Shown here piece after piece: positions 17,289-27,326 of a stretch of 64,000 bases of DNA. Source of the DNA: Phycisphaerales bacterium (GTDB taxonomy: Bacteria > Planctomycetota > Phycisphaerae > Tepidisphaerales > Tepidisphaeraceae); the NCBI GenBank assembly GCA_020847375.1, contig JADLCB010000003.1, positions 186,001-250,000 on the forward strand, written 5' to 3'. Each line of letters begins with the position of its first letter. The stretch's first letter is position 1. The notes under the pieces were generated by a model. That model was not told the origin of the DNA, ran no database searches, and worked only from the letters and a program-made list of their open reading frames with translations. A program made the position numbers and the translations under genes.

Positions 17289-18905
17289 TTACGGATTTGC
17301 CCCGGCGGTGGCGGACCGGGTCGAGCCGAGTTCGGGATAAGCGACATGCGACAGGCTGTTGTTGATACGTTTGAGGTTGGACAGCAGGTCGAGATGAATC
17401 GAGTTGCTGTCATACGTCCCACGGGTCAGCCACTGGTCGGTCAACCGGCGGTAGTGGTCGCCCAGCCACTGTTTATGACGCAAAAGCTGTTCAGCCAGCA
17501 CACGATCGCGCGTCTGAAAGACATTTTCCGCGATCAGCATGTTTTCCTGAACACGGGTGCAGAAATCGCTTAATGCTGTCCAGGTGGGGGCATCGATGTG
17601 GGCTTTATGGCTGATTTTTTTCAGTGCCAGCTCGGACAGGTTTTTATCGACAATATCACCGATGGCTTCGATCTCGCTGAGATAGCGCAGCTGGCGCAGT
17701 TGCTCAGCGCTGGTCTCATCATCAATGTCATGCCCGGCCACTTCCGACAGAAAGCGCTTGATTTCCAGATCGAGCAGATCAACCTCATCATCGCGCTGGC
17801 TGACCGCATGGGCCAGTTCTTCGTCGCCGGTCTCGATGGCGTGCCAGAGATCCTTGAGCATCTGGCGCACAATTTCGGCTGCCCGCAGGATTTCGCGTTG
17901 CGATTGACCCAGTGCCAAAGCCGGACTTTCGCGCGCTTCGCGCCCCAGGTAGCGCGGGCCAAACGGTTCAGCCTCTTTGGCTGACGGGGAAGGAATCACC
18001 CAACCCGCCAGCAGGGTCAGGGGGTATTTGGCGACCAGACACAGCAGCGCGACCGCCAGATTGAAACCCAGGTGGGTCATGGCGACACGCATACTGTATC
18101 CCAGCGGCAACAGCTCAAACCAGGAGGCGATGACGGGATACCAAAGCCCGACCGCAATCGCGATGGTCCCCCGCCCCACCAGCAAAATGGCGGCCAGACG
18201 GCGGGTCTGTTCGTGTGGCCAGCCGATGCCCAACCGGATCGCGGCGGTACCCATATTCGCACCAACCGTCACCAGTAACGCCAGCGGCAGATCCAGGGCG
18301 CCGGTGGAACCAAAACCAGCGATCAGCAGAATTGTGGCGGTGGCTGATTGCAGAAGTAATGCAGTGACGCCGGCCAGAATGATCAGGATAAATGGATAAT
18401 CACGGGCAACACCAATCAGCGTCGCCAGGTCTTTGTTGCCAGCCACCTCCTGACCGACGGTGGAAAAGATGCCGGAAGCCATCAGCACCAAGGCCAGACT
18501 CAACAAAATTTGTCCGATGGCGCGTGAGCGTGAACGACGGGCAAACTGGTACAGACCCACGCCGACGATAATCAGCAGCGGAATCGCATCGCGCACATGC
18601 AGTGATGTAAACAGCACCAGCGCGGTTGAGCCAATATCGGTTCCAATCGCCAGTGGCAGTGCGCGTAAAGCGGTGAGTTGAGAGGCGGTCACCGCCTGCA
18701 TGACCAGGGCTGCCACCGAAGCACTGGATGGAACCGCCACGCCAATGGCGACGCCGGTGGCGATGGCGCGCAATGGTCTGGAAACAACGCCCTGCGCCAG
18801 ATCGTTGGAGCGCGAACCCATTAAACTGGTCACGCCATTTTTAAGGAAGCGGATGGCAAACAGCAGCAAGCCGACACCGCTGAGAATCTGCAGAAAATGC
18901 CACAT
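17289..18905 (-). CDS. Na/Pi cotransporter family protein with PhoU-like domain
   Basis: This 538-residue protein combines an NptA/YjbB-type transporter (residues 1 to about 320) with a cytoplasmic PhoU-like helical domain. Repeat motifs are visible as VPSSASVAALVMQAVTA in the first half and LLQSATATILLIAGFGSTGA in the second; the first is weaker than the usual QSSSATT. The PhoU part has DLWHAIETGDEELAHAVSQR and DEVDLLDLEIKRFLSEVAG. The family imports or exports phosphate driven by sodium. The altered first motif may affect ion or phosphate binding. The gene sits alone upstream of the HIT gene. Confidence 0.88.
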   Translation of the reverse strand: MWHFLQILSGVGLLLFAIRFLKNGVTSLMGSRSNDLAQGVVSRPLRAIATGVAIGVAVPSSASVAALVMQAVTASQLTALRALPLAIGTDIGSTALVLFTSLHVRDAIPLLIIVGVGLYQFARRSRSRAIGQILLSLALVLMASGIFSTVGQEVAGNKDLATLIGVARDYPFILIILAGVTALLLQSATATILLIAGFGSTGALDLPLALLVTVGANMGTAAIRLGIGWPHEQTRRLAAILLVGRGTIAIAVGLWYPVIASWFELLPLGYSMRVAMTHLGFNLAVALLCLVAKYPLTLLAGWVIPSPSAKEAEPFGPRYLGREARESPALALGQSQREILRAAEIVRQMLKDLWHAIETGDEELAHAVSQRDDEVDLLDLEIKRFLSEVAGHDIDDETSAEQLRQLRYLSEIEAIGDIVDKNLSELALKKISHKAHIDAPTWTALSDFCTRVQENMLIAENVFQTRDRVLAEQLLRHKQWLGDHYRRLTDQWLTRGTYDSNSIHLDLLSNLKRINNSLSHVAYPELGSTRSATAGANP

Positions 18906-19146
18906 TGACCATACCGTCGGGGAGTTACTTGCACGTTGCTCGAAGTATTAAAACGTTAATACCGAGGAGCTAGTTTATCACGATTATGATGAGCGGCCAA
19001 CAAGAGACGATGAATTTGCAGCATCGCGCGTCTTATCGGACGTGAGCACGTCATCAAGGCGACATGGGCATGCAGCCATGCAACAGGCAAGACAGCCACC
19101 GACACGTCGTTGCAGTCCCGCCAACCTTGGGATAAGAACATCGCCA

Positions 19147-20037
19147 GTGAAGCGTCATCAATTTACGATTCATCGCCGGGCAGATCTTTTGCAGTCGCTG
19201 GGACTGGTTGATCTTCCGTCCGTGCGCAACTGGCCGGGGAAACCGATCAAGCTGCAACGAGGTCGTCGTGATGTCTGCCGGTTGCAGCCAGCCGGCCAGA
19301 CCGAAGTGCTGTATCTCAAGCGCAATCTCAAGCCATATCGCAAACATGCCTTGATGGCGGTGATTCGTTACGGTCGGTTGATCTCCTCAGCCCAGATGGA
19401 AGCTGAAGCGCTTAAGAGACTTGCCACCGCCGGTCTGCCAACCAGCCCCTGTATCGCCAGCGGAGCGGAGTTTAACCTGCTGGGGGAGACGTTCAGTTTT
19501 CTCATCACCGAAGCTGCGCGGGGTGTTTGTCTGGATGACTGGCTGGCTCAGTCGCCCAGCCAAATCCAGCTGAATAGAGTCAGTGTGCGGCTGGCTGGTC
19601 AATTGCGCCAGGTGCATGATGCGGGCATCGGCCTGCCCACCTTGATGGGGCGCCATCTGTTCGTCGATTTTGCGCATGATGGTCAATTGCAACTGACCAT
19701 GATCGATGTTGATCGGTTGATCCATCGGCGCTGGATGATGCGCCAGCGTGTGCGCGATCTGGCTCAGCTTCATTTTTCCATTCCGCTGACAAGGCTCAGT
19801 TTATCCCGACGGTTGCGGCTATTGCGCGATTATGCCCGGGGGGATGAAAAGTTGTTCCGCCGTCTGCTATCAGCGATTGTTCAGCGCACCAATTATCTGC
19901 TGTTGCGTCGCCGTCGGCGGGCGCTTGAGTTTTTGGCGGGATTGGCCGACCGGAAAATCGATCAGATCATTCGCCGTGCGCGCCAGCAGCAACGGTGGCG
20001 CTGGATGATTATTCGGTTGTCGCAGATTTGGCGATGA
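19147..20037 (+). CDS. Kdo/lipopolysaccharide kinase (InaA)-like protein with altered catalytic loop
   Basis: This protein of about 296 residues has the fold pattern of the Kdo kinase/InaA family: LYLKRNLKPYRKH (nucleotide-binding lysine), SSAQMEAEALKRL, SFLITEAARGVCLDDWL and a metal-binding MIDVDR. The catalytic loop, usually of the type LH-GI-HRD-Y--H, reads VHDAGIGLPTLMGRHLFV, so HRD is replaced by LPT and the catalytic Asp is missing. It may be a pseudokinase or use another residue. The start is uncertain: GTG 19147 follows GGGATAAGA, while GTG 19042 and ATG 19078 would add a basic, low-information tail. Neighbours do not suggest a pathway, although family members act on lipid A core sugars. 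Confidence 0.75.
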   Translation: MKRHQFTIHRRADLLQSLGLVDLPSVRNWPGKPIKLQRGRRDVCRLQPAGQTEVLYLKRNLKPYRKHALMAVIRYGRLISSAQMEAEALKRLATAGLPTSPCIASGAEFNLLGETFSFLITEAARGVCLDDWLAQSPSQIQLNRVSVRLAGQLRQVHDAGIGLPTLMGRHLFVDFAHDGQLQLTMIDVDRLIHRRWMMRQRVRDLAQLHFSIPLTRLSLSRRLRLLRDYARGDEKLFRRLLSAIVQRTNYLLLRRRRRALEFLAGLADRKIDQIIRRARQQQRWRWMIIRLSQIWR

Positions 20038-20072
20038 ACTGCACCGTCGTATCAGCACAAAAGCATGCAGCT

Positions 20073-21299
20073 TCAGGCGCCCAGCATCGCCTCTTCGGGC
20101 TGGGCAATTTCCTCATCACTCAGGTAGCAACCCGGATCTGATGCCCACGGGTCGCCCGTCATTGCTTCAGCTCGGGCACGAAGGCCACCGCCGCAGATAT
20201 CACGGAATCGACACGTGCTGCAGCGCCCTTTCAACAGCGGCAGGCGATCTTTCAATCCGGCCATGATCGGGTGGCTGAGATCCTGCCAGATTTCGCTGAA
20301 TTTGCGCAGTTTGACGTTGCCGAAGCTGCGGAACATGGAGAACTGGTCAGCGTGAACATTACCGTTGAAATCAATATCCGCCACGCCGACACCGGAGCTG
20401 TAGCGCGCCCCGCCGTTCCACTGGAGCATCTCCATGACCTGCTGGGCACGCGGATTGCCCTCGCGCTGCATGCGCATGTACAAATACGCAGCATCGCAAT
20501 GATTATCGACGGTGAGTATTTCGACCCGTCGGCCACGATCCAGCATCTCCTTCGTGCGATCCAGAATTGTATCGACTGCGTGGCGTGACTGTTCAGCCGT
20601 CAAGGTGCTCAACCCGCGCCCGCGACCGGCCGGGCACAAATGATAAAAGCAGGCGCGATTGATTCCTTCGCGGTCGATCAGGTCAAAAATCGTATCCAGA
20701 TTTTCAACCGTATGTGGGGTGAGTGTCAGGCGCAACCCGACTTTCTGCCCGGCAGCCACACAATTGCGGAAACCGCGCATCGACCGTTCAAACGCCCCTT
20801 TGACACCGCGGAACTTGTCGTGGGTGGAGGGATCAGCGCTATCCAGACTGATACCGACGTAGGCAAATTCCAGCTCATGCAGGCGTTTGGCCACTTCGGC
20901 GGTAATCAGGGTTCCATTGGTCGATAGAACCACATGCACGCCGCGCGTGCGGGCATGGGCAGCCAGTTCATAAATATCCTGGCGCACCAGAGGTTCGCCG
21001 CCGCTGAACAAAACGCCGGGGACTTTGAAATCCGCCAGATCGTTCATCACCGCCATCGCCTGTTCAGTGGTCAGCTCGTTGGGATAACGGCGTGCTTCGG
21101 AATCGGAATAGCAATGCACGCATTTCAGATTGCAGGTGCGCGTCAGATTCCACACCACAATCGGGCGGCGCTCGGCTGCAGTGGCTGCCAGGGCATGACG
21201 CTGATGTTTGGGCGGATCGATCTGCGTGATTTTCCGACCATAGCGATGGGGTGTACTGGCTGTTTCCAACCCGCCGTAAAGTGCACTGATGTCAATCAT
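20073..21299 (-). CDS. AhbC/NirJ-type radical SAM enzyme (alternative heme pathway)
   Basis: This is a 408-residue radical SAM-SPASM protein. The N-terminus MIDISALYGGLETAS-PHRYGRK and the segment RPIVVWNLTRTCNLKCVHCY carry the CxxxCxxC iron-sulfur motif. GVLFSGGEPLVRQDIYEL is the SAM-binding region. The C-terminal cysteines CSTCRFRDICGG and DPGCYLSDEEI fit the SPASM pattern of AhbC, the 12,18-didecarboxysiroheme deacetylase, and its relative NirJ. These enzymes trim acetate side chains in siroheme-dependent heme b or heme d1 synthesis. The other pathway genes (ahbA/B, ahbD) are not here. The family is firm; AhbC versus NirJ is less sure. Confidence 0.8.
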   Translation of the reverse strand: MIDISALYGGLETASTPHRYGRKITQIDPPKHQRHALAATAAERRPIVVWNLTRTCNLKCVHCYSDSEARRYPNELTTEQAMAVMNDLADFKVPGVLFSGGEPLVRQDIYELAAHARTRGVHVVLSTNGTLITAEVAKRLHELEFAYVGISLDSADPSTHDKFRGVKGAFERSMRGFRNCVAAGQKVGLRLTLTPHTVENLDTIFDLIDREGINRACFYHLCPAGRGRGLSTLTAEQSRHAVDTILDRTKEMLDRGRRVEILTVDNHCDAAYLYMRMQREGNPRAQQVMEMLQWNGGARYSSGVGVADIDFNGNVHADQFSMFRSFGNVKLRKFSEIWQDLSHPIMAGLKDRLPLLKGRCSTCRFRDICGGGLRARAEAMTGDPWASDPGCYLSDEEIAQPEEAMLGA

Positions 21300-21338
21300 G
21301 GAACAACCTCAAAAAGTACGCTGGGGCGCATCGATGCA

Positions 21339-21353
21339 ATTATAACCGGTTAT
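21339..21353 (-). promoter_or_regulatory. -10 element and ATAACCGGTTAT palindrome before the radical SAM gene
   Basis: On the minus strand TATAAT (21344-21339) overlaps a perfect 12-base palindrome ATAACCGGTTAT (21342-21353), about 40 bases before the ATG. No good -35 is seen. The overlap suggests an operator placed on the promoter. Confidence 0.4.
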
Positions 21354-21433
21354 CTGGCGATATCTCCATTGAGTCGATTGCGCCCCACCGCCACGCATCG
21401 CGCTGGTGATAATAGCAGGCGGTTATTGTCGGC

Positions 21434-21449
21434 CGCAGCTGTAGCTGCG
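21434..21449 (-). other. Stem-loop after rny
   Basis: CGCAGCT (21434-21440) and AGCTGCG (21443-21449) form a perfect 7-base-pair stem, 37 bases after the rny stop. No T-tract follows, so a terminator role is doubtful. Confidence 0.3.
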
Positions 21450-21485
21450 ATGTTCACCGGGCGATGATCTTCGTTTTCGCGGGAT

Positions 21486-23039
21486 TTATCGGGCATATTC
21501 CACGGTTCGCACTTCGCGGATCAGGGTTACCTTGATTTCACCGGGGTAGGTCAAATCCCGCTGAATTTTCTGGGCGATATCACGGGCGATCTTGGCGCTG
21601 ATTTTGTCATCCACGCTGCGGGCATCGACGATGACCCGCACTTCGCGGCCAGCCTGAATCGCATAGGCTTGGCGCACGCCATTAAAACCGGTTGCCAGTT
21701 CCTCCAGCTCCTGCAGGCGCTTGATGTAGCGTTCGAGGCTTTCGCGCCGGGCGCCGGGGCGGCTGGCACTGATGGCGTCGGCAGCCATGACCAGCGGCGT
21801 GTAGGGCGTGGTCGGCGGAACATCGCCATGATGGGCCAGGCAGGCGTTGAGCACCGCTTCGCTTTCATTGAACCTGCGCAGAAACTCCATGCCGATCTGC
21901 GGGTGCCCGCCCTCTTGTTCGTGGTCCATCGCCTTGCCAATGTCATGCAGCAGACCGGCGCGACGGGCAATGGTTCCGTCCAGGCCAAGCTCATCGGCCA
22001 TGACCTGGGTCAGATACGCCACCTCAAGCGAGTGCTTGAGTACGTTCTGGCCATAACTGGTTCGAAACGCCAGTCGCCCCAGCATGGGGATAATGGGTCG
22101 GGGCAAATTCGGCAGTTGCGCATCCTGTGCCGCCTGTTTGCCCAGTCGCAGCAGTTCCTCCTCCATCTCTTTGTTGGTCGCCGCAACAAGCTCCTCGATC
22201 CGGGCGGGATGAATGCGTCCGTCGGCCACCAGTTTTTCCAGGGACAGTTTGGCGACCTGTCGCCGCACCGGATCAAAACAGGAGACAATCACCACGCCCG
22301 GCGTGTCGTCAATGATGACATCCACGCCGGTCGCTTTTTCAAACGCCCGGATGTTGCGCCCTTCGCGCCCGATGACCCGGCCTTTCATTTCGTCATTGGG
22401 GATCGACACCGATGAAACCGTGTGTTCGGCGGTTTGATCGGCAGCATAACGCTGAATGGCCTGGACGATGATTTCGCGGCTTTTTTCCCTGGCTTCTTCC
22501 TGGGCTTGTTCGGTCATTTTGCGGATCAACTCGCCGCACTCGCCGCGATATTCGTCTTCCAGACGCTGGAGCAGAAGGCTCTTGGCTTGATCCACCGACA
22601 AATTGGTAATGTTCAACAACCGGTCACGCTGCTCCTGCAGTACTTCACCCAGCGCTTTTTCGTTGGCAGCCACATTTTTTTCGCGCGTCGTCAGTTGTCG
22701 CTCCTGATCATCGAGCTGGCGTTCCTTGACGGTCAGGGTGTCCAGTTTGCGATCAAGGGTGTCCTCGCGGTTGCCCAGCCGCTGCTCAAGCTGTTTCAAC
22801 TCCAGGCGCGTACCGGCAATCTCCTGATCCAGTTGCACACGAATTTTCTGCTGCTGCTCCTTGGCAGCCAGTTCGATTTCCTTGGCATTGGTCTGGGCTT
22901 CGCGGGCAGAGGTTTCGGTAATCTTCTTTGCATCCGCCCGCGCCCGATTGAGAACCGAGGTCGCCACCCTGGAGAAGTAGATCGCAGCGGCGATAGCGCC
23001 CAAAACCAACCCGATTAAAATTCCAATGATGTAGGACAT
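21486..23039 (-). CDS. rny: Ribonuclease Y
   Basis: This 517-residue membrane-anchored endoribonuclease starts RNA turnover. The N-terminal helix [20 protein letters not shown] anchors it in the inner membrane, a long charged coiled coil (about residues 30-200) follows, then a KH domain with [19 protein letters not shown] and an HD domain with [12 protein letters not shown] and the LAHHGD segment. The length and domain order are standard for RNase Y. It stands alone on the minus strand; a hairpin-rich non-coding stretch lies upstream. Confidence 0.97.
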   Translation of the reverse strand: MSYIIGILIGLVLGAIAAAIYFSRVATSVLNRARADAKKITETSAREAQTNAKEIELAAKEQQQKIRVQLDQEIAGTRLELKQLEQRLGNREDTLDRKLDTLTVKERQLDDQERQLTTREKNVAANEKALGEVLQEQRDRLLNITNLSVDQAKSLLLQRLEDEYRGECGELIRKMTEQAQEEAREKSREIIVQAIQRYAADQTAEHTVSSVSIPNDEMKGRVIGREGRNIRAFEKATGVDVIIDDTPGVVIVSCFDPVRRQVAKLSLEKLVADGRIHPARIEELVAATNKEMEEELLRLGKQAAQDAQLPNLPRPIIPMLGRLAFRTSYGQNVLKHSLEVAYLTQVMADELGLDGTIARRAGLLHDIGKAMDHEQEGGHPQIGMEFLRRFNESEAVLNACLAHHGDVPPTTPYTPLVMAADAISASRPGARRESLERYIKRLQELEELATGFNGVRQAYAIQAGREVRVIVDARSVDDKISAKIARDIAQKIQRDLTYPGEIKVTLIREVRTVEYAR

Positions 23040-23742
23040 GCCAACCTGCTCTTATCTCGCGATTTTCCACTGTACCGGTTGGTGAGGCCTGTTCGGCAAC
23101 TCCAGCGGCGCAATATCGCGTCCGGTTGTTCAATAGCGGATCAGAAAAGAGGACAGGTTTTGATGTGCAGCGGCAACCGATTCAGACACGCTGCCGAATC
23201 GGTCGGGCGAAAAAGCCCGTTGATCGGCAGCAGTTCAAGACTGACGACAAGACGAGTCTTGTCGAAACATCCAGAGGAAATCCGGTCAATGCTCCAGCTT
23301 GCTGCTTCCGGGGCGCTGTGCCCCAACCAGCCAGCCAGTCAGCCAGCCACTGATGACTCAGCCTGGGTGAAGACGCGGATGCGGGTTGCGCTTTTTTTGC
23401 TTGCAACCAACACGCTACGTGTAGCGCAGTAATTAGCCGCGCCATCAACCCAACGATGGTTGATAACACCTGCTGCACCAGTAACAAGTTGACTCCGGAA
23501 TTTTCCACGTTTCGGTTCCAACCCTCGCAATGACATGCGTTTACACGCATTTATATCCTGCGAGACGGGACATCAAAAGCCTGTTTCAGGCGCTGGCGAC
23601 TCCGCTTTGCTCGCCGGCCCGTGATGACGGGAGAAAAATATCCTATCTGCCCCGTACATCAAACACACTCCCCTTATCCTACGATCAGTCGCGCTTGCAG
23701 ACAAGAAGACTCGTCGATAGCAAACAGGGGCGCGCGATTTTG
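23040..23742. other. Hairpin-rich non-coding region between rny and mfd
   Basis: This 700-base gap has no convincing protein gene; the possible short ORFs look random. It holds many perfect inverted repeats in a row. ACCGATTC/GAATCGGT is at 23176-23203, CGGGC/GCCCG with a GAAAAA loop at 23204-23219, CGACAAGAC/GTCTTGTCG at 23245-23264, and GGGGC/GCCCC at 23310-23324. GGTTGC/GCAACC is at 23384-23408, CGCTAC/GTAGCG at 23413-23426, and ATCAACC/GGTTGAT at 23444-23464. A nested pair follows, CTCGCA/TGCGAG enclosing ATGCGT/ACGCAT at 23524-23564, and then CCCGT/ACGGG at 23618-23631. The region may encode a structured RNA or be decayed sequence. It does not match tmRNA, RNase P or SRP RNA as far as I can see. 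Confidence 0.45.
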
Positions 23743-26700
23743 TCAGCCTGCGGCGGCCGTTGTTGCGGTCGCCATCGCGGGCATCGGCGGGACAGATGGC
23801 TGGGCGTGGTCCCGGTCATACGCTTTGCGCAGCAGATTACGAAGCACCATCAACAGGGCATCGCTTTCCATAAATGTCGGGGGCATACGCAGGTAGACGG
23901 TTTTTTCATCAATAACGCGCAAAGTCCCCGGAGCGCCGGTCAGTGCCTGCTGGGCGCGGGCGGCGTTGTGCACCGTCAGAACACAATCAGGCTCTTTTTT
24001 GATAATGCTTTCAATACCATACACCCCCGCCAGCAGGCGCAGTTCGGTCAGCGTGATCAACACCATCACCTGTCGCGGGATTTCGCCAAAAGCATCAACC
24101 AGGTCATTGGAGAGATTTTGCAGCATCTCCAGATTACCGCAGCGGGTCAGTCGGCGGTAAACATCCATGCGCTGACGATCGGCGGCGATGTAGGTCTTGG
24201 GGATAAATGCGCTGATGCCAATATCCACATGGGCTTCGGGCAGCACGGCTTTGGGTTGGTTTTTCAGTTGGTTGGTCGCCTGCTCCAGAAGCTGACAATA
24301 CATCTCATAACCGACGGTCGCGATATGTCCTGACTGTTCGGGGCCGAGGATATTGCCTGCGCCGCGCAGCTCCAGGTCGCGCATGGCGATTTTGAATCCC
24401 GCCCCCAGGTGGCTGTATTCTTCAATCGCTTTGAGGCGCTTGGCTGCCACCGGTGTCACCGGTCGGTTCGGCGGCAGCAGCAGGTAGCAATACGCGCGAT
24501 GCTTCCATCGGCCCACGCGCCCGCGCAACTGGTGCAGCTCGCTCAGTCCGAAACGATCCGCCTGATTAATGATCATCGTGTTGACGTTGGGGATATCCAG
24601 CCCGCTTTCAATGATCGTCGTACAAACCAGCACATCGGCTTCATGGCGGATAAAGGCCAGCATCACTTTTTCCAGCTCACCTTCAGGCATTTGCCCGTGG
24701 CCGATGAGAATACGCGCATCGGGCACCAGTTGATGAATCTCATCCGCCACTTCAATAATGCTGTGCACGCGGTTATGCACGAAATAAATCTGACCGTTGC
24801 GGTTCATTTCCCGCAGAATCGCCTGCTTAATCCGTTGTTTATCGTAGGGGACGATCTCGGTGACGATGCTGCGCCGGTTCTGCGGCGCTGTGGTCAATGA
24901 ACTGATATCACGCAGCCCCAGCATGGAAAGGTGCAGCGTGCGCGGAATGGGCGTGGCGGACATGGTCAGCACATCCACCAGCTTGCGCATTTGCTTGAGT
25001 CGCTCTTTATGGGTTACACCAAAGCGCTGCTCCTCGTCGATCACCACCAGCCCCAGGTCGGCAAATTTCACATCTTTGCTGAGCAGCCGGTGTGTACCGA
25101 TCAGCACATCCACTTCGCCCCGACTGGCGCGGGTGAGAATATCCTTCGCCTGACGCGCGGTCTTGAAACGGCTGATCGACTCAACCACAAACGGATATCC
25201 CGCCAGCCGCTCCTTGAAAGATCGATAATGTTGTTCGGCCAGCACGGTTGTCGGAACCAACACAGCGACTTGTTTGCCAAATTCAGCCGCTTTGAAGGCA
25301 GCCCGCATCGCCAGTTCCGTCTTACCGTAACCGACATCGCCACACAGCAGGCGATCCATCGGACGAATTTTCTGGAGATCCGCCTTGATTTCGGCGGCGG
25401 CAACCAGTTGGTCGGGTGTGGGGTCGTAGGGAAATTCTTCTTCAAACTCTTTTTGCCACTGGGTATCAACCGGATAAGGCTGACCGGTTTCGGCGTTACG
25501 GGCAGCCTGAATCTCGATCAGTTCCGAAGCCAGGTCCATCACGGCTTCAGCGACCTTGGCTTTTTGTTTCTCCCAGACACCCGAACCCAGCCGCGAAAGC
25601 TGCGGGCGACCGGTCAACCCCCCGATATATTTCTGGATCAGGTTGATGCGGGCTGCCGGGACATGCAGCGTGGCACTATCGGCAAAACGCAGCGTGAGAT
25701 ACTCCTCATTTTTGCCCTCCTTGGCGATGGTGCGCATGCCCATGAAACGGGCAATCCCGTGCGCCACATGCACCACATAATCGCCGTCTTTCAAATCAAG
25801 AAACGAATCGACCGGCCGCGAAGCGGTCACTTTCTGGGTGCGCCGCCGCTGCTCGTAACGATGAAAAAGCTCGTGATGCCCCAGCAGCGCAATGCCCGAC
25901 GGGCCAGCCGACCGGGGGGCTGCGCTCTGGTTCTCATCGGCAGTACGGGCGGTGTCGGCGTGATCAAGACTTGCAGCCGAGTTGGCGCCATGCCACAAAA
26001 ACCCGCGATGCAGATAGCCCAGCGGCATTTTGATGCGTCGGCTGAGTCCCGGCTGCTCAGCATCGGTCAGTTCGATCAGGCGCTTTTTTTCGCCTTCATT
26101 TTCGCAGAAGACGACGACTTCATTTTCCCGCGTCAATTCCGCCAGTTCGGCAATGGCTTTTTTGACCTCGGTTTCAAAACGGACCAGTGAGCTGATGGGC
26201 AGGGCAACGTGTTGTGCCGGGCTGCCCATCAGGCTGGCGGTTGCCATCAACGCCTGATCGAACTGGCTCAACTCCAGACGATTGAATCGCTGCGTGTGTT
26301 TCAACACAGCGCTCAGCGGATAAATCCCCCTCACTTCCTCGGGCAGACGATCCAGATAGGAGCGCGCCTGTTCGGCAATTTCCATCGGTGCCCATAACAC
26401 AATGATCGTGTCATCGGGTAGATAGCTCAGCAGATGTGTGCTGGCGCTGGCCTCGGGCAGCGCTCCGTTCAGATCGACCAGCGTGACTTGATCCAGCGCC
26501 TGCTGCGACCCCAGCGAATCCAGATCAAAGCGCTTGATCGATTCCAGCTCGTCATCGAAAAAATCCAGCCGCGCCGTCAACCCCACCAGCTCACCCGCCT
26601 GGGCATGTTCGCCGGGCAGATAGATATCGATGATCCCGCCGCGCACCGCGAAATCTCCGGGTACTTCGACCTGATCCAGACGGTTGTAACCATGGTCGCT

Positions 26701-27177
26701 CAGCCAGACGATCAGCTTTTCCGGCTCGAGCTTCATCCCGGGTTTGAGTGTCCACAACAATTGCGCCAGTTGCTGCGACGATGGCACCGGCTGCATGAGC
26801 GACTGAATCGGCGCAACGAGCAGCGATTCGCGGCTGGACGACAGACGCCAGACCAGTTGCAGGCGATTGGAAACCTGCTCTTCGCTCAGTTTCCCCAGGC
26901 TGCTGGCCAGTTCCAGCGCAGGCACGACCTGCGGACGTTTGCCATGAAACAGCTCCATGTCATCGGCCAGATCATCGGCTTCATCGACGTGGCCGCAGAT
27001 CACCAGAATCGGGCGGCGCAGTTGCTGCTGCAGGGCCGCAGTCACCATCGCGACGCTGCTGCCCCAAAGGCCTGAAGCGCCCGCGCAGCCGTTTTCGTTG
27101 ACCAGATCGGCCAGTTTGGTCAGTTCGCGCGCAGCAACGAGCCGCGAGATCGCCTCGCAGGAGGGTGTATCAGCCAT
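23743..27177 (-). CDS. mfd: Transcription-repair coupling factor
   Basis: This 1144-residue ATP-dependent translocase removes stalled RNA polymerase and recruits UvrA. Domain order matches Mfd. An N-terminal UvrB-like module contains VPGDFAVRGGIIDIYLPG. The RNA-polymerase-interacting CarD-like domain contains LKDGDYVVHVAHGIARFMG. RecG-like helicase motifs follow (GDVGYGKTELAMRAAF, VIDEEQRFGV, SATPIPRTLHLSM, GRVGR), and the C-terminal TRCF domain contains DVGISAFIPKTYI. The extreme C-terminus (PPMPAMATATTAAAG) is low complexity. The length is close to E. coli Mfd (1148). The gene has no obvious operon partner. Confidence 0.97.
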   Translation of the reverse strand: MADTPSCEAISRLVAARELTKLADLVNENGCAGASGLWGSSVAMVTAALQQQLRRPILVICGHVDEADDLADDMELFHGKRPQVVPALELASSLGKLSEEQVSNRLQLVWRLSSSRESLLVAPIQSLMQPVPSSQQLAQLLWTLKPGMKLEPEKLIVWLSDHGYNRLDQVEVPGDFAVRGGIIDIYLPGEHAQAGELVGLTARLDFFDDELESIKRFDLDSLGSQQALDQVTLVDLNGALPEASASTHLLSYLPDDTIIVLWAPMEIAEQARSYLDRLPEEVRGIYPLSAVLKHTQRFNRLELSQFDQALMATASLMGSPAQHVALPISSLVRFETEVKKAIAELAELTRENEVVVFCENEGEKKRLIELTDAEQPGLSRRIKMPLGYLHRGFLWHGANSAASLDHADTARTADENQSAAPRSAGPSGIALLGHHELFHRYEQRRRTQKVTASRPVDSFLDLKDGDYVVHVAHGIARFMGMRTIAKEGKNEEYLTLRFADSATLHVPAARINLIQKYIGGLTGRPQLSRLGSGVWEKQKAKVAEAVMDLASELIEIQAARNAETGQPYPVDTQWQKEFEEEFPYDPTPDQLVAAAEIKADLQKIRPMDRLLCGDVGYGKTELAMRAAFKAAEFGKQVAVLVPTTVLAEQHYRSFKERLAGYPFVVESISRFKTARQAKDILTRASRGEVDVLIGTHRLLSKDVKFADLGLVVIDEEQRFGVTHKERLKQMRKLVDVLTMSATPIPRTLHLSMLGLRDISSLTTAPQNRRSIVTEIVPYDKQRIKQAILREMNRNGQIYFVHNRVHSIIEVADEIHQLVPDARILIGHGQMPEGELEKVMLAFIRHEADVLVCTTIIESGLDIPNVNTMIINQADRFGLSELHQLRGRVGRWKHRAYCYLLLPPNRPVTPVAAKRLKAIEEYSHLGAGFKIAMRDLELRGAGNILGPEQSGHIATVGYEMYCQLLEQATNQLKNQPKAVLPEAHVDIGISAFIPKTYIAADRQRMDVYRRLTRCGNLEMLQNLSNDLVDAFGEIPRQVMVLITLTELRLLAGVYGIESIIKKEPDCVLTVHNAARAQQALTGAPGTLRVIDEKTVYLRMPPTFMESDALLMVLRNLLRKAYDRDHAQPSVPPMPAMATATTAAAG

Positions 27178-27326
27178 AAGTGTTATTATCGTAGGTTTGC
27201 ACGGGCAGCGGGTAAAGCCAGCCTGACCAACAATTCACCAGAACCAGCGCTTGTACAACATCCAGTTCGCTGCACGAGCGCCATGGGTTGCTGCCTGCGA
27301 GCAGCGGCAAGTCAAACGCCACGATT

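Noticed and set aside
23274-23295. GAGGAAATCCGG resembles the conserved start of bacterial RNase P RNA
   Set aside because: The match lacks the AGT of GAGGAAAGTCC, and no other RNase P signature regions follow at the expected distance.
23335-23349. CCAGCCAGCCAGTCAGCCAGCC tract as a CRISPR or satellite repeat
   Set aside because: Only a few imperfect CAGC units, no spacers, and no cas genes in the window.
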